DNA of 32,054 nt from positions 1-32,054 of the forward strand of contig JAFOHD010000067.1 of the NCBI GenBank assembly GCA_017421945.1. The letters are read 5' to 3'. The translations under genes were made by a program, and so were the position numbers. This stretch comes from Alistipes sp. GTDB taxonomy: Bacteria; Bacteroidota; Bacteroidia; Bacteroidales; Rikenellaceae. Shown piece by piece: positions 16,822 through 24,561 of this stretch (position 1 is the first letter of the stretch; every line of letters starts with the position of its first letter). The notes under the pieces are model-generated. The model did not search any database and had not been told where the DNA came from. It saw only the letters and a program-made list of their open reading frames with translations.

Positions 16822-18744
16822 ATGAATAATTTTGGATTTATAAAGGTTGCTGCCGCCATTCCGTCGGTAAGAGTTGCAGATTGTGACTACAATAGTCAGC
16901 AAATCATTGCAATGATGACAAAAGCAGCCAATAAAAGGGCCAGCGTCGTGGTCTTTCCCGAACTATCAATCACCTCAGCGACATGTGGAGATCTGTATCA
17001 GCAGTCGCTCCTTATGGAGGCAGCCGAAAAGGCTCTTAAGCGCATTGTGATAGCTAGTCACGACATTAATATTACAGCCATCGTAGGCCTGCCCGTTGCT
17101 GTGGAGGATAAAATTTATAATTGCGCCGCAGTCGTGGCCAATGGCAAGTTGATATGCCTTATTCCCAAGCAGTACACCTCAAAGGCCGAGAGTCGTTGGT
17201 TTACTTCAGGTTTAGGCGTTGAAAACCGCATAATTGGTGATTTTATAGGCCAAGATGTTTCTTTTGGTGCAAATCAGCTTGTAGATATAAACGGTGTAAA
17301 GATTGGCGTTGAAATCGGAGAGGATATGCAGGCTGTGATTCCACCATCTACACTTGCGGTGGAGAGTGGTGCAAAAGTTATATGCAACCTTGCAGCGACA
17401 ATCCAAACCGTGGGCAAATACGAGCAGATGGAGGATTTTGTGACTAATCAGACACAACGATTAAAGGCCGCCTATGTATATGCATCAGCTGGTTTTGGAG
17501 AATCTACAACCGACTACGTTTATGCCGGCGACGCATTAGTTGCAGAGTGTGGCTTGGTCATTAATTCGGCCAAACAGTTCAGCGTCATGGAACAACTTGT
17601 GATTGCTGATGTGGATGTAGACCTAATTTGCAACCTGCGCCAGGCGAGCAGCACCATATCGAGAAGTGGCAACTGTAATAAGTATGCGATAAATACCATA
17701 TCGTCATACGACGATATTGAGGAGATGTATAATCTCGACCGCAGTATTGACCCTATGCCATTTGTTCCAAGCGATGAGTTGTTGCGCGATAGAGTATGTG
17801 AGGAGGTGTTTGCAATTCAGGTATTAGGCCTTATGAAACGTCTCAAGCACACGTCGTGCCATAGTGCTATTGTGGGCATATCTGGAGGTTTGGATTCTAC
17901 TTTGGCACTACTTGTAACGGTAAAGGCATTCCAATTATTAGGGCTCGACTGCAAGGGCATCTTGGGTATAACAATGCCTGGTTTTGGTACCACCGACCGC
18001 ACATATCGCAATGCCGTAACACTCATCAAGGAGTTGGGTGTAACATTCCGCGAGATACCTATCGCCGCCGCATGCCGCCAACACTTTGCCGACATAGGAC
18101 TTGCCGAGAGTGACAGATCGGTGACATTTGAGAATGCGCAAGCACGCGAGCGTACACAGATATTGATGGATGTAGCAAACCAATGCGGTGGCATGGTAAT
18201 CGGCACGGGTGACATGAGCGAGCTGGCTCTTGGCTGGGCAACCTACAACGGTGACCAGATGTCGATGTATGGCGTAAACTGCAACGTACCCAAAACTTTG
18301 GTACGCCACATAGTCTTATGGAAGGCCAAGCAGTATGACATATTCCCCAATATTAAAAATGCACTCATCGATGTTGTTGACACTCCCGTCAGCCCCGAGC
18401 TGTTACCAGCTTCGGCAGAGGGTGAAATAAAACAAAAAACCGAGGATTTGGTGGGACCTTACGAGCTACACGACTTCTTTCTTTATCACTTCCTTCACAA
18501 TGGATTCTCGCCTGCCAAGATACTATTCTTAGCAGAAAATGCGTTTAATGAGAAGTACGGGCGCGAAACAATCGTCAAGTGGCTGAAGACCTTCTTCCAT
18601 CGTTTCTTCTCGCAGCAATTCAAGCGTTCTGCGTCGCCTGATAGTGTGAAGGTAGGAATCGTCGGTTTATCACCACGTGGAGATTGGAATATGCCATCCG
18701 ACGCCTCGGCACAAGTTTGGTTAAATGAATGTAATAAACTATAA
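16822..18744 (+). CDS. nadE: NAD(+) synthetase, glutamine-type, with degenerate glutaminase domain
   Basis: This 640-residue protein has an N-terminal nitrilase-like domain (about 1-290) and a C-terminal NAD synthase domain (about 320-640). The synthase half is complete: P-loop SGGLDST (354-360), GITMPGFGTTDRTYRNA, FENAQARERTQILMD and GTGDMSELALGWATYNGD. It should adenylate nicotinate adenine dinucleotide and amidate it to NAD. The nitrilase half keeps the general-base Glu (E47 in FPELSIT) and Lys (K116 in IPKQY). The nucleophile, normally Cys in a GxEICED motif, is Gly166 (codon GGA, 17317-17319, in GVEIGED). The loop after K116 is also about four residues shorter than usual. The enzyme may therefore use free ammonia. 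It lies 6 bases after pepT. Confidence 0.93.
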   Translation: MNNFGFIKVAAAIPSVRVADCDYNSQQIIAMMTKAANKRASVVVFPELSITSATCGDLYQQSLLMEAAEKALKRIVIASHDINITAIVGLPVAVEDKIYNCAAVVANGKLICLIPKQYTSKAESRWFTSGLGVENRIIGDFIGQDVSFGANQLVDINGVKIGVEIGEDMQAVIPPSTLAVESGAKVICNLAATIQTVGKYEQMEDFVTNQTQRLKAAYVYASAGFGESTTDYVYAGDALVAECGLVINSAKQFSVMEQLVIADVDVDLICNLRQASSTISRSGNCNKYAINTISSYDDIEEMYNLDRSIDPMPFVPSDELLRDRVCEEVFAIQVLGLMKRLKHTSCHSAIVGISGGLDSTLALLVTVKAFQLLGLDCKGILGITMPGFGTTDRTYRNAVTLIKELGVTFREIPIAAACRQHFADIGLAESDRSVTFENAQARERTQILMDVANQCGGMVIGTGDMSELALGWATYNGDQMSMYGVNCNVPKTLVRHIVLWKAKQYDIFPNIKNALIDVVDTPVSPELLPASAEGEIKQKTEDLVGPYELHDFFLYHFLHNGFSPAKILFLAENAFNEKYGRETIVKWLKTFFHRFFSQQFKRSASPDSVKVGIVGLSPRGDWNMPSDASAQVWLNECNKL

Positions 18745-18757
18745 AATACTTAAAATT

Positions 18758-19366
18758 ATGAAGAAACTTATAATCATCACAATCGCAGCATTGACATTTA
18801 CCGCAACAAACTGTCAGGCTCAGAATTGGCTCGACGCCCTTATGAATGCAGCAACGACCGCAATTGACAAGGTTACCGGTGGACAGCTCACAGCCAATGC
18901 CATTGTAGGCACATGGAACTATTCAAAGCCCGGTGTACGACTCAAGTCTGACGATACAGTGTCGGAACTTACAGCGGCGGCTTTGACAACAACTATTCAG
19001 AATAAGTTGGCGACATATTACGAAAAAATCGGCATCAAGGCTGGCGTATGTAAGTTTGTCATCAACGACGACGGAACATTCACTTCGACATTCGGAGAGA
19101 AGACCTACATGGGTACATATACATTTGACCCTAAGACTAACAAAATTGAGCTTAAGTATGGTACCGAGGCTCTGAACTTGGGCAAACTCGGGACACTGCC
19201 TGCCTTTGCTTACATAAACGGCGAGAATCTCCAGATGGTGTTTGCGATGGATAAATTATTAAGCGTCATAACATCTCTTGGCAACAATGTTGATTCACTT
19301 GCAGGCTTATCTCAGATATTACAGAACTTTAATGGCTTGCAGATAGGTTTTGAATTTTCAAAATAA
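18758..19366 (+). CDS. DUF4923 family exported protein (first of tandem pair)
   Basis: This protein of about 202 residues has a signal peptide (MKKLIIITIAALTFTATNCQAQ). The mature part opens with an amphipathic helix (WLDALMNAATTAIDKVTG) and then a lipocalin-like section: IVGTWNYSKPGVRLKSDD, a central helical insert (LTTTIQNKLATYYEKIG) and strands such as CKFVINDDGTFTSTFGEKTYMGTYTFD. This matches the Bacteroidota DUF4923 family, of unknown function. I start at ATG 18758, since the frame extends upstream into nadE but a signal peptide begins exactly here. It lies 13 bases after nadE and 6 before a paralogue of the same layout, so both are probably in the OPT-pepT-nadE transcript. Confidence 0.8.
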   Translation: MKKLIIITIAALTFTATNCQAQNWLDALMNAATTAIDKVTGGQLTANAIVGTWNYSKPGVRLKSDDTVSELTAAALTTTIQNKLATYYEKIGIKAGVCKFVINDDGTFTSTFGEKTYMGTYTFDPKTNKIELKYGTEALNLGKLGTLPAFAYINGENLQMVFAMDKLLSVITSLGNNVDSLAGLSQILQNFNGLQIGFEFSK

Positions 19367-19372
19367 TAGACC

Positions 19373-19990
19373 ATGAAGCGAATTCTATACGTAGTGATAT
19401 GTTGCTTTGCGTTAATGTTCACGAGCAATACTCAAGCACAATCATTAGAAGAGTTGTTCAACAGCATAACCAGCCTATTAGGTTCTACTTCAACTACCAA
19501 GCAAGATGTTGAAGAGAAACCCATATATCCCACAGAAAAGGAATTGACGGGCACTTGGATTTATTCTCAGCCCGAGATTGTTTACGATGGGGATGATGCA
19601 TTAGCGACTATGGCCATATCTTCTGTCAAAAGTCAGTTGCCAGCTCTTATGCAGAGTTTCGGCTTCATTCCAGGACGTGACTACGCCATCGTTAAAGGCT
19701 CTAAGATTGTAGGCGTAAACGGCGACAGAAAGGCTAAAGCAACATATACCTACAATGCCACGAATGGTCGTGCTATAATCACAGGCGAGAATAACGGCAA
19801 GAAGATAACCGTCACAGGACACCTTACCATAAAAGATGGTAAAATTACCATCCTATGTGAGGCTAAGGAGCTTATTGCCATAGCATCGCAGCACGAGAAA
19901 TTCAAGGAGAATTCAATGTTGCAGATGGCTGCGAGCATAATTACGAGTTACCCGGGGATAAAGGTCGGAGTCGTAGCCAAGAAGAATTAA
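19373..19990 (+). CDS. DUF4923 family exported protein (second of tandem pair)
   Basis: This 205-residue exported protein has a signal peptide ending near TQAQ (residue 23). A short helix, a Thr/Ser-rich linker with acidic and Lys residues (STTKQDVEEKPIYPTEK) and a lipocalin-like region follow. It shares the order of elements with the preceding gene: LTGTWIYSQPEIVYDGDD, then a helix (MAISSVKSQLPALMQSFGF), then strands (KATYTYNATNGRAIITGE) and a C-terminal YPGIKVGV. The shared TGTW-Y-S-P and terminal G-K/Q-I/V-G-V/F positions mark it as a diverged tandem duplicate. Function is unknown. It ends the cluster and is closed by a strong terminator. Confidence 0.8.
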   Translation: MKRILYVVICCFALMFTSNTQAQSLEELFNSITSLLGSTSTTKQDVEEKPIYPTEKELTGTWIYSQPEIVYDGDDALATMAISSVKSQLPALMQSFGFIPGRDYAIVKGSKIVGVNGDRKAKATYTYNATNGRAIITGENNGKKITVTGHLTIKDGKITILCEAKELIAIASQHEKFKENSMLQMAASIITSYPGIKVGVVAKKN

Positions 19991-19997
19991 ACAAAAG

Positions 19998-20027
19998 AAC
20001 GAGGAGTTTTTGCAAAAACTCCTCGTT
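19998..20027. terminator. Bidirectional terminator between the DUF4923 pair and manA
   Basis: Perfect 30-base palindrome made of AACGAGGAGTTTTTG (19998-20012) and its complement (20013-20027). TTCTT follows on plus and CTTTTGTTT on minus. Confidence 0.88.
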
Positions 20028-20049
20028 TCTTATTCAGGGGTCAATATCG

Positions 20050-21036
20050 CTATCGAATGTAAACCTCCAAAAGCGTAGCCTTACCGCTCAATGTCACAGC
20101 ATCGGCCTCGGCTGGAATCATCACAAGTTCATAAGGCGAGAGTGTCTCGCAATGCTCCCCCATCATCACCTGGGCCTCACCCTCGGTGCAGAAGTAAAGC
20201 ACAAAGGACTCAAGTGAAGCATAGTCAAACTCCTTTTCGCCATCGAGCGCAATCACGTTGGTAGTGAAGTATGGACAATCAACCATCTTTACCGACTTGT
20301 TGGTCTGCTTCTCATACTGTATGTGGCATGAGTTACCGTCCTTTGCAAAGTCGATGGCATCAACAGCAAGTGCTGTGTGAAGTTCGCGAGCATTGCCATT
20401 ATCATCAACTCTGTTCCAATCGTATATGCGATATGTAATATCAGAAGTCTGCTGAATCTCAACCACTTCAATACCCTTACCCAAAGCGTGTACCGTACCG
20501 GCTGGGATAAAAAATACATCACCCACCTTAACCTCTACTCGATTCATAATCTCGGGCAAGCGGTCCTCATTAAGAGCCTGAAGGTAGGCCTCACGGGTAA
20601 GAGAGGTATCCTTGAAACCAACATACAACGCTGCACCCGGCTTACATCCAGACACATACCACATCTCGGTCTTGCCGTAGGAGTTATGACGCTCGGCAGC
20701 CAGCTCATCATCAGGATGCACCTGCACCGACAAAACATCGTTGCAATCAAGGCTCTTGACAAGCAGAGGGAATGTCAAACCAAAGCGGTCGTAATTCTTC
20801 TCACCCACCAGATTGCCCATATACACCTCGGTAATCTCTTCAATATTATTCTTTTTAAGAAATCCGTTGGCCACAACCGACTCATCGCCAGCAACGGCCG
20901 AGAGTTCCCAACTCTCACCATAGGCCACCTCGGGATTTATCTTCGCACCTTTGCCCGCCTTAACCTTCGCAAGCAACTCTTTACCTCCCCACAGACGCTC
21001 CTTCAGGCGTGGGATAAACTTAATTGGGTATAACAT
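20050..21036 (-). CDS. manA: Mannose-6-phosphate isomerase, type I
   Basis: This 328-residue zinc enzyme of the cupin fold interconverts fructose 6-phosphate and mannose 6-phosphate. Predicted metal ligands are Q105 and H107 in SVQVHPDD, E124 in GKTEMWYV and H183 in AGTVHALG. The N-terminal RLWGGKEL and GESWELSAV motifs and the QQTSDITYRIYDW segment after the metal site fit the short bacterial type I form. With manC and mannose-phosphate interconversion it would feed GDP-mannose synthesis, although manC lies on the other strand seven kilobases away and is interrupted. It is the second gene of a pair, 14 bases after the cysteate synthase-like gene. Confidence 0.95.
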   Translation of the reverse strand: MLYPIKFIPRLKERLWGGKELLAKVKAGKGAKINPEVAYGESWELSAVAGDESVVANGFLKKNNIEEITEVYMGNLVGEKNYDRFGLTFPLLVKSLDCNDVLSVQVHPDDELAAERHNSYGKTEMWYVSGCKPGAALYVGFKDTSLTREAYLQALNEDRLPEIMNRVEVKVGDVFFIPAGTVHALGKGIEVVEIQQTSDITYRIYDWNRVDDNGNARELHTALAVDAIDFAKDGNSCHIQYEKQTNKSVKMVDCPYFTTNVIALDGEKEFDYASLESFVLYFCTEGEAQVMMGEHCETLSPYELVMIPAEADAVTLSGKATLLEVYIR

Positions 21037-21050
21037 CTTTCTCTACAATT

Positions 21051-22358
21051 TTATTTATTCTCACCTGCTGCAAACAAGTCCTCCACAGCTGCAATAACCT
21101 CCTCGGCCTCGACATCCAGCGGGAACACCTTTGATGGCTCAAGCGCATATACCTCATGCTCCGACTTGAAACGAGCCTCACCAGCACCTGTTATATTGAG
21201 CATAACGGTTGCCTCGGAGTCAATCTTACCATCCTGAACGGCCTTGATAAGTGTTGCCGTAGCCACAGCTGCCGCAGGATGAATGTCAATGCCCTCCAAC
21301 TGCTCAAACAGTTTGGCAGCCTTACGAGCCTGAGCATTTGTGGCCACCAGCACCTCGCCATTGGTAGCCTTCAGAGCATCGTACAAACCGCCCTTTATGC
21401 CATATGGTGGCTTGCGGTTAGACAACACCTTTGCATCGATAATTTCAACATCGCGGCGAGCCTTATCGGCATCATATGGGAGCATAGCTCGTGAATCTAC
21501 ACGCCATGCGTCAAACATAGGTACAAATGGAGCATTCTGCGACACCATGAGTTTCATCACGTTATTGCCATATGACCCATCCTCAATAAGACGCATATTT
21601 GCCTCCCATGCAGCAATGGCACCCGTACCGCTACCTACCGCCTGGAAATAGTAATCAGGTATGCGACCAATGGTTGTAACTGCCGACAGCACCGTTGTAG
21701 CCATACCGTCACGGCGAGCAACATTCTTCGCACCTCCCTCGGCGTAGAACATAGGCGACTTAAGCGCAAGGTCGCTCAAATGTATGGCATCGAAGTAATC
21801 ACCACCCTTCTCGCAGCATATAAGCTTCACACAAGGGTTGATGGGCTTCTCAAACCACATGGCCGAGAGGTTATCGGCTGGCACTGCCAAGAGCAGAGGG
21901 ATATTATTCTCGGAGCAAACCTTCGCAAAGGCACGTGCTGTGTTTCCGGCTGATGCCACTACCAGGATGCGCTTCTCATCCTCACCCATACGACCGCATA
22001 CGCTGTAAGCCTCGGTCTCCTTGAATGAGCCTGTTGTCATCTTTGCGCCATGCTTGGGTGAGTAACCGTTAAGTGTGATGTAAAGGTTCTTCAATCCAAG
22101 ATGCTTTGCCAACGCCTCGCTCTTATATGTTACGGGCGCAGCCGAACCCTTGAGCATACGTTTTATGGGCAACCAGTCGCAGAAGGTATAAAGGCCATAA
22201 TCGGCACCCTTAAGTTCTAACTTTTTCTTTGCGTAGATGGCACGTATCAACGATGGTTCCTGGCACTCCTTATCTTCCAAAGTCCAGCCCGCATCCTCAA
22301 ATTCATGGCCGGTAGCTACACACTTTAGTGTGTAAGCAGTTGCTTCAAAATTTTTCAT
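21051..22358 (-). CDS. Cysteate synthase-like PLP enzyme (threonine synthase paralogue)
   Basis: This 435-residue fold-type II PLP enzyme has the Schiff-base Lys at K113 in TTGSFKETEAYSV, the phosphate-binding ASAGNTARAF and a Gly-rich QAVGSGTGAIAAWEAN. Segments such as DWLPIKRMLKGSAAPVTYKS, GLKNLYITLNGYSPKHGAKM, EGGAKNVARRDGM, NRKPPYGIKGGLYDAL and LNITGAGEARF fit the cysteate synthase family better than true ThrC, as I recall those sequences. Cysteate synthase converts O-phosphoserine and sulfite to L-cysteate. In methanogens this leads to coenzyme M; in Bacteroidota cysteate is the head-group precursor of sulfonolipids (capnoids). Pairing with manA rather than thr genes also argues against a threonine pathway role. 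Threonine synthase remains the alternative. Confidence 0.75.
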   Translation of the reverse strand: MKNFEATAYTLKCVATGHEFEDAGWTLEDKECQEPSLIRAIYAKKKLELKGADYGLYTFCDWLPIKRMLKGSAAPVTYKSEALAKHLGLKNLYITLNGYSPKHGAKMTTGSFKETEAYSVCGRMGEDEKRILVVASAGNTARAFAKVCSENNIPLLLAVPADNLSAMWFEKPINPCVKLICCEKGGDYFDAIHLSDLALKSPMFYAEGGAKNVARRDGMATTVLSAVTTIGRIPDYYFQAVGSGTGAIAAWEANMRLIEDGSYGNNVMKLMVSQNAPFVPMFDAWRVDSRAMLPYDADKARRDVEIIDAKVLSNRKPPYGIKGGLYDALKATNGEVLVATNAQARKAAKLFEQLEGIDIHPAAAVATATLIKAVQDGKIDSEATVMLNITGAGEARFKSEHEVYALEPSKVFPLDVEAEEVIAAVEDLFAAGENK

Positions 22359-22384
22359 TACGTTGTTTGGTTTATTTTAATGAG

Positions 22385-22392
22385 CAAAATTA
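22385..22392 (-). promoter_or_regulatory. -7 element for the cysteate synthase-like gene and manA
   Basis: On the minus strand this reads TAATTTTG (TAnnTTTG), 26 bases before the ATG at 22358. Confidence 0.5.
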
Positions 22393-22434
22393 ACAATTTT
22401 CACTCAAACTGCCTATTGTTTCGATATATTTTTC

Positions 22435-22442
22435 TATATTTG
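22435..22442 (+). promoter_or_regulatory. -7 element for the SGNH hydrolase gene
   Basis: TATATTTG fits TAnnTTTG, 35 bases before the ATG at 22478. ATTG at 22415-22418 is a possible but closely spaced -33. Confidence 0.5.
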
Positions 22443-22477
22443 TATTATATGAAATTGAACAATTCAAATTAACCACT

Positions 22478-23188
22478 ATGAAAAAATTAATTTTTACACT
22501 CGCCGTATGTCTGTTCGCATTGAATGGCATGGCACAAAAACATGATTGGGCTGGTTTCGACCGCTTTGCAAAGGAGAACGAGAAAGTGACCACTCGCCCC
22601 GATGCTGTATTCATGGGCAACTCTATTACTGAAGGCTGGGCATATCAGGATCCCGAGTTCTTCAAGCAGAACAACTTTATTGGTCGCGGTATCAGCGGTC
22701 AGACCACAGCACAGATGCTTTGCCGCTTCCGCCCCGACGTACTTGCACACAAGCCAAAGTGCGTAGTAATCATGGCTGGCACAAACGATGTTGCCGAGAA
22801 CAATGGTCGCATCTCTCACGAGAACATTCTTAACAACATCATCTCAATGGTTGAGTTGGCACAGGCTAACGACATCAAGGTTATCCTCTGCTCTGTACCT
22901 CCCACATCGGTTTTCGGCTGGCGTCGTGACCTTAAGCCAGGCCCAACTATCGTAGAGCTCAACAAGCTCATCAAGGCTTATGCCGATGCTAACAAGATTT
23001 ACTACCTCGACTACCACTCTTCACTCGCTGACGAGGTGCTGGGTCTGCCAAAGAAGTGGTCAAACGACACCTGCCACCCAAATCTTGAGTGCTACCGCAC
23101 AGTGATGGAGCCAATGGTTTGCGAGGCTTTGAATAAGGTTTTGAAGACCCCAAAGAAGAAGCAGTACAAGCCAATTCCTGTAAAGTAA
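22478..23188 (+). CDS. Secreted SGNH/GDSL hydrolase
   Basis: This 236-residue exported esterase-type enzyme has a signal peptide (MKKLIFTLAVCLFALNGMAQ). The four SGNH blocks are clear: block I MGNSITEGW with the nucleophile Ser, block II GRGISGQTT (Gly), block III MAGTNDV (Asn) and block V DTCHPN with the catalytic Asp and His. Such enzymes deacylate carbohydrates, lipids or peptides. The sequence is closest to the small GDSL-like lipase/acylhydrolase (platelet-activating-factor acetylhydrolase-like) group common in Bacteroidota, whose targets are often sugar acetyl esters. The target cannot be fixed here. A Lys-rich tail (KTPKKKQYKPIPVK) ends the protein. It is a single gene with its own promoter and terminator. 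Confidence 0.92.
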   Translation: MKKLIFTLAVCLFALNGMAQKHDWAGFDRFAKENEKVTTRPDAVFMGNSITEGWAYQDPEFFKQNNFIGRGISGQTTAQMLCRFRPDVLAHKPKCVVIMAGTNDVAENNGRISHENILNNIISMVELAQANDIKVILCSVPPTSVFGWRRDLKPGPTIVELNKLIKAYADANKIYYLDYHSSLADEVLGLPKKWSNDTCHPNLECYRTVMEPMVCEALNKVLKTPKKKQYKPIPVK

Positions 23189-23205
23189 ATTGTTAAATTA
23201 GCAAT

Positions 23206-23246
23206 AAAATAAATCCGAGGTCCAAATTGGCCTCGGATTTATTTTT
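23206..23246. terminator. Bidirectional terminator between the SGNH hydrolase gene and potD
   Basis: A 15-bp stem (23206-23220 with 23231-23245, core AATCCGAGG) has an inner CCA/TGG extension and a single T bulge. The plus side ends in ATTTTT. The potD stop codon (23247-23245) overlaps the arm. Confidence 0.85.
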
Positions 23247-24561
23247 ACCATCTACGGCGTCGCTGGCGACGTTGTTTTAGTTTGCGCATCACACCCACTA
23301 TCAGAAGCGCCACAAACGAGAGCAGAATTACAATCACCATCCAATTATTGAGATTGTCGCCCTTGACTCTCGACCACATCTCAAGCAAAGCCTCGGTGCG
23401 AGGGCCGCTATCGTGCATCATAGTGCAACGCTCGATAACGCTTCGGTCGGGATACAACACAGGGTTTATCACCACACTATCGGCCCCCTCGCCAAAGAAG
23501 TAGCTCAAATCCATAGCCTCCTCGTAACCCGACTCAACTGCCGACTCCGACATATACTCCTTAACCTCGTCGCCACCCACAACGCTCACATAGCCCGATG
23601 CGTCCATATTGCGGATTGCGTTCTCGGGCATACACATGAAATTGATAAAGTACGACGCAGCCTTTACATTCTTGGCATACTTGGGAATAACCCAACCGTC
23701 AAACCACACGATGCTGCCCTCATCGGGAACAACATAATCGAGCTCTACGCCCACATCGCGGGCCTCCTCAATTGCCCACACGGCGTCGCCGCTCCACGAA
23801 AGGTTAAGCCATGCCTTCTCCTTGGTCATTATCTCCTTGCCGAAATCGGCCTCCCAGCCCGCCACAAAGGGCTTGGTCTTTTTAAGCAATGCCTCCACCA
23901 CAGCAATGGATTCATCGGATGAGTCGTGCATAAGAGAGTCCATAGTGATTTCACCGCTTTGAATCTTGTCCTGATTGGAGTATATCAACAAGGGGCTATA
24001 CACATCTCGGAAAGCATCCTTGATGAGCAGCTTCTTATTAAACTTCGGATTCCACAATGCACTCCATGAACTAACCTCCTCACCACTCACATACTTGGGA
24101 TTATAGAGAAAACCCGTCGTGCCCCACATGTAACCAACAGCGTAATCGTTAGGATTCTTGCCGTTGCCATCAATGCGCGAGAATACATCCTTGATGTATG
24201 GTGAGATATTATCTATATAGTTTGGCGTTTCACCGAAATCCATATTTATGGGTTGCAGCAAATCATTCTCCAACATGCGCTCAATGATATACTCCGAAGG
24301 ACACACGACATCGAAATCCTCCTTACCACGTTCAATCTTGGCAAGCATAATCTCGTTGATGTCGAAGAGCTGATAGATAACCGTAACATCCTCGCCCGTC
24401 TGCTCCTTATACCACTGCTCAAACTCACCCAACAACTCCTCATCAATATAATCGGCCCAGTTGTACACCTTGAGAATTGATGCTCGCTCGTCCTCATATG
24501 AGCAACCCAAAGCCATAAGCATTACCAATGCCACGGCACAGTATTGAAATATCTTGCGCAT
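23245..24561 (-). CDS. potD: Spermidine/putrescine-binding protein PotD with C-terminal membrane anchor
   Basis: This 438-residue type 2 periplasmic binding protein is clearly longer than the usual PotD of about 350. The N-terminus is a lipoprotein-type signal with Cys at residue 20 (LMALGCS). Typical PotD features follow: KVYNWADYIDEELLGEFE, YAVGYMWGTTGFLYN, NLSWSGDAVWAIEEA and the WFDGWVIPKYAKN segment with aromatic ligand residues. After the usual end (LLEMWSRVKGDN) comes a hydrophobic helix (about 407-425) and an Arg-rich tail (RKLKQRRQRRRRW). The protein may thus be held at both ends. Its ATG overlaps the potC stop by one base (TAATG), so it is the last gene of the potABCD set. Confidence 0.93.
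   Translation of the reverse strand: MRKIFQYCAVALVMLMALGCSYEDERASILKVYNWADYIDEELLGEFEQWYKEQTGEDVTVIYQLFDINEIMLAKIERGKEDFDVVCPSEYIIERMLENDLLQPINMDFGETPNYIDNISPYIKDVFSRIDGNGKNPNDYAVGYMWGTTGFLYNPKYVSGEEVSSWSALWNPKFNKKLLIKDAFRDVYSPLLIYSNQDKIQSGEITMDSLMHDSSDESIAVVEALLKKTKPFVAGWEADFGKEIMTKEKAWLNLSWSGDAVWAIEEARDVGVELDYVVPDEGSIVWFDGWVIPKYAKNVKAASYFINFMCMPENAIRNMDASGYVSVVGGDEVKEYMSESAVESGYEEAMDLSYFFGEGADSVVINPVLYPDRSVIERCTMMHDSGPRTEALLEMWSRVKGDNLNNWMVIVILLSFVALLIVGVMRKLKQRRQRRRRW

Noticed and set aside
21051..22358. Assignment as ordinary threonine synthase (thrC)
   Set aside because: Several family-typical segments fit cysteate synthase better, and no threonine or homoserine genes adjoin. Not fully excluded without a profile search.
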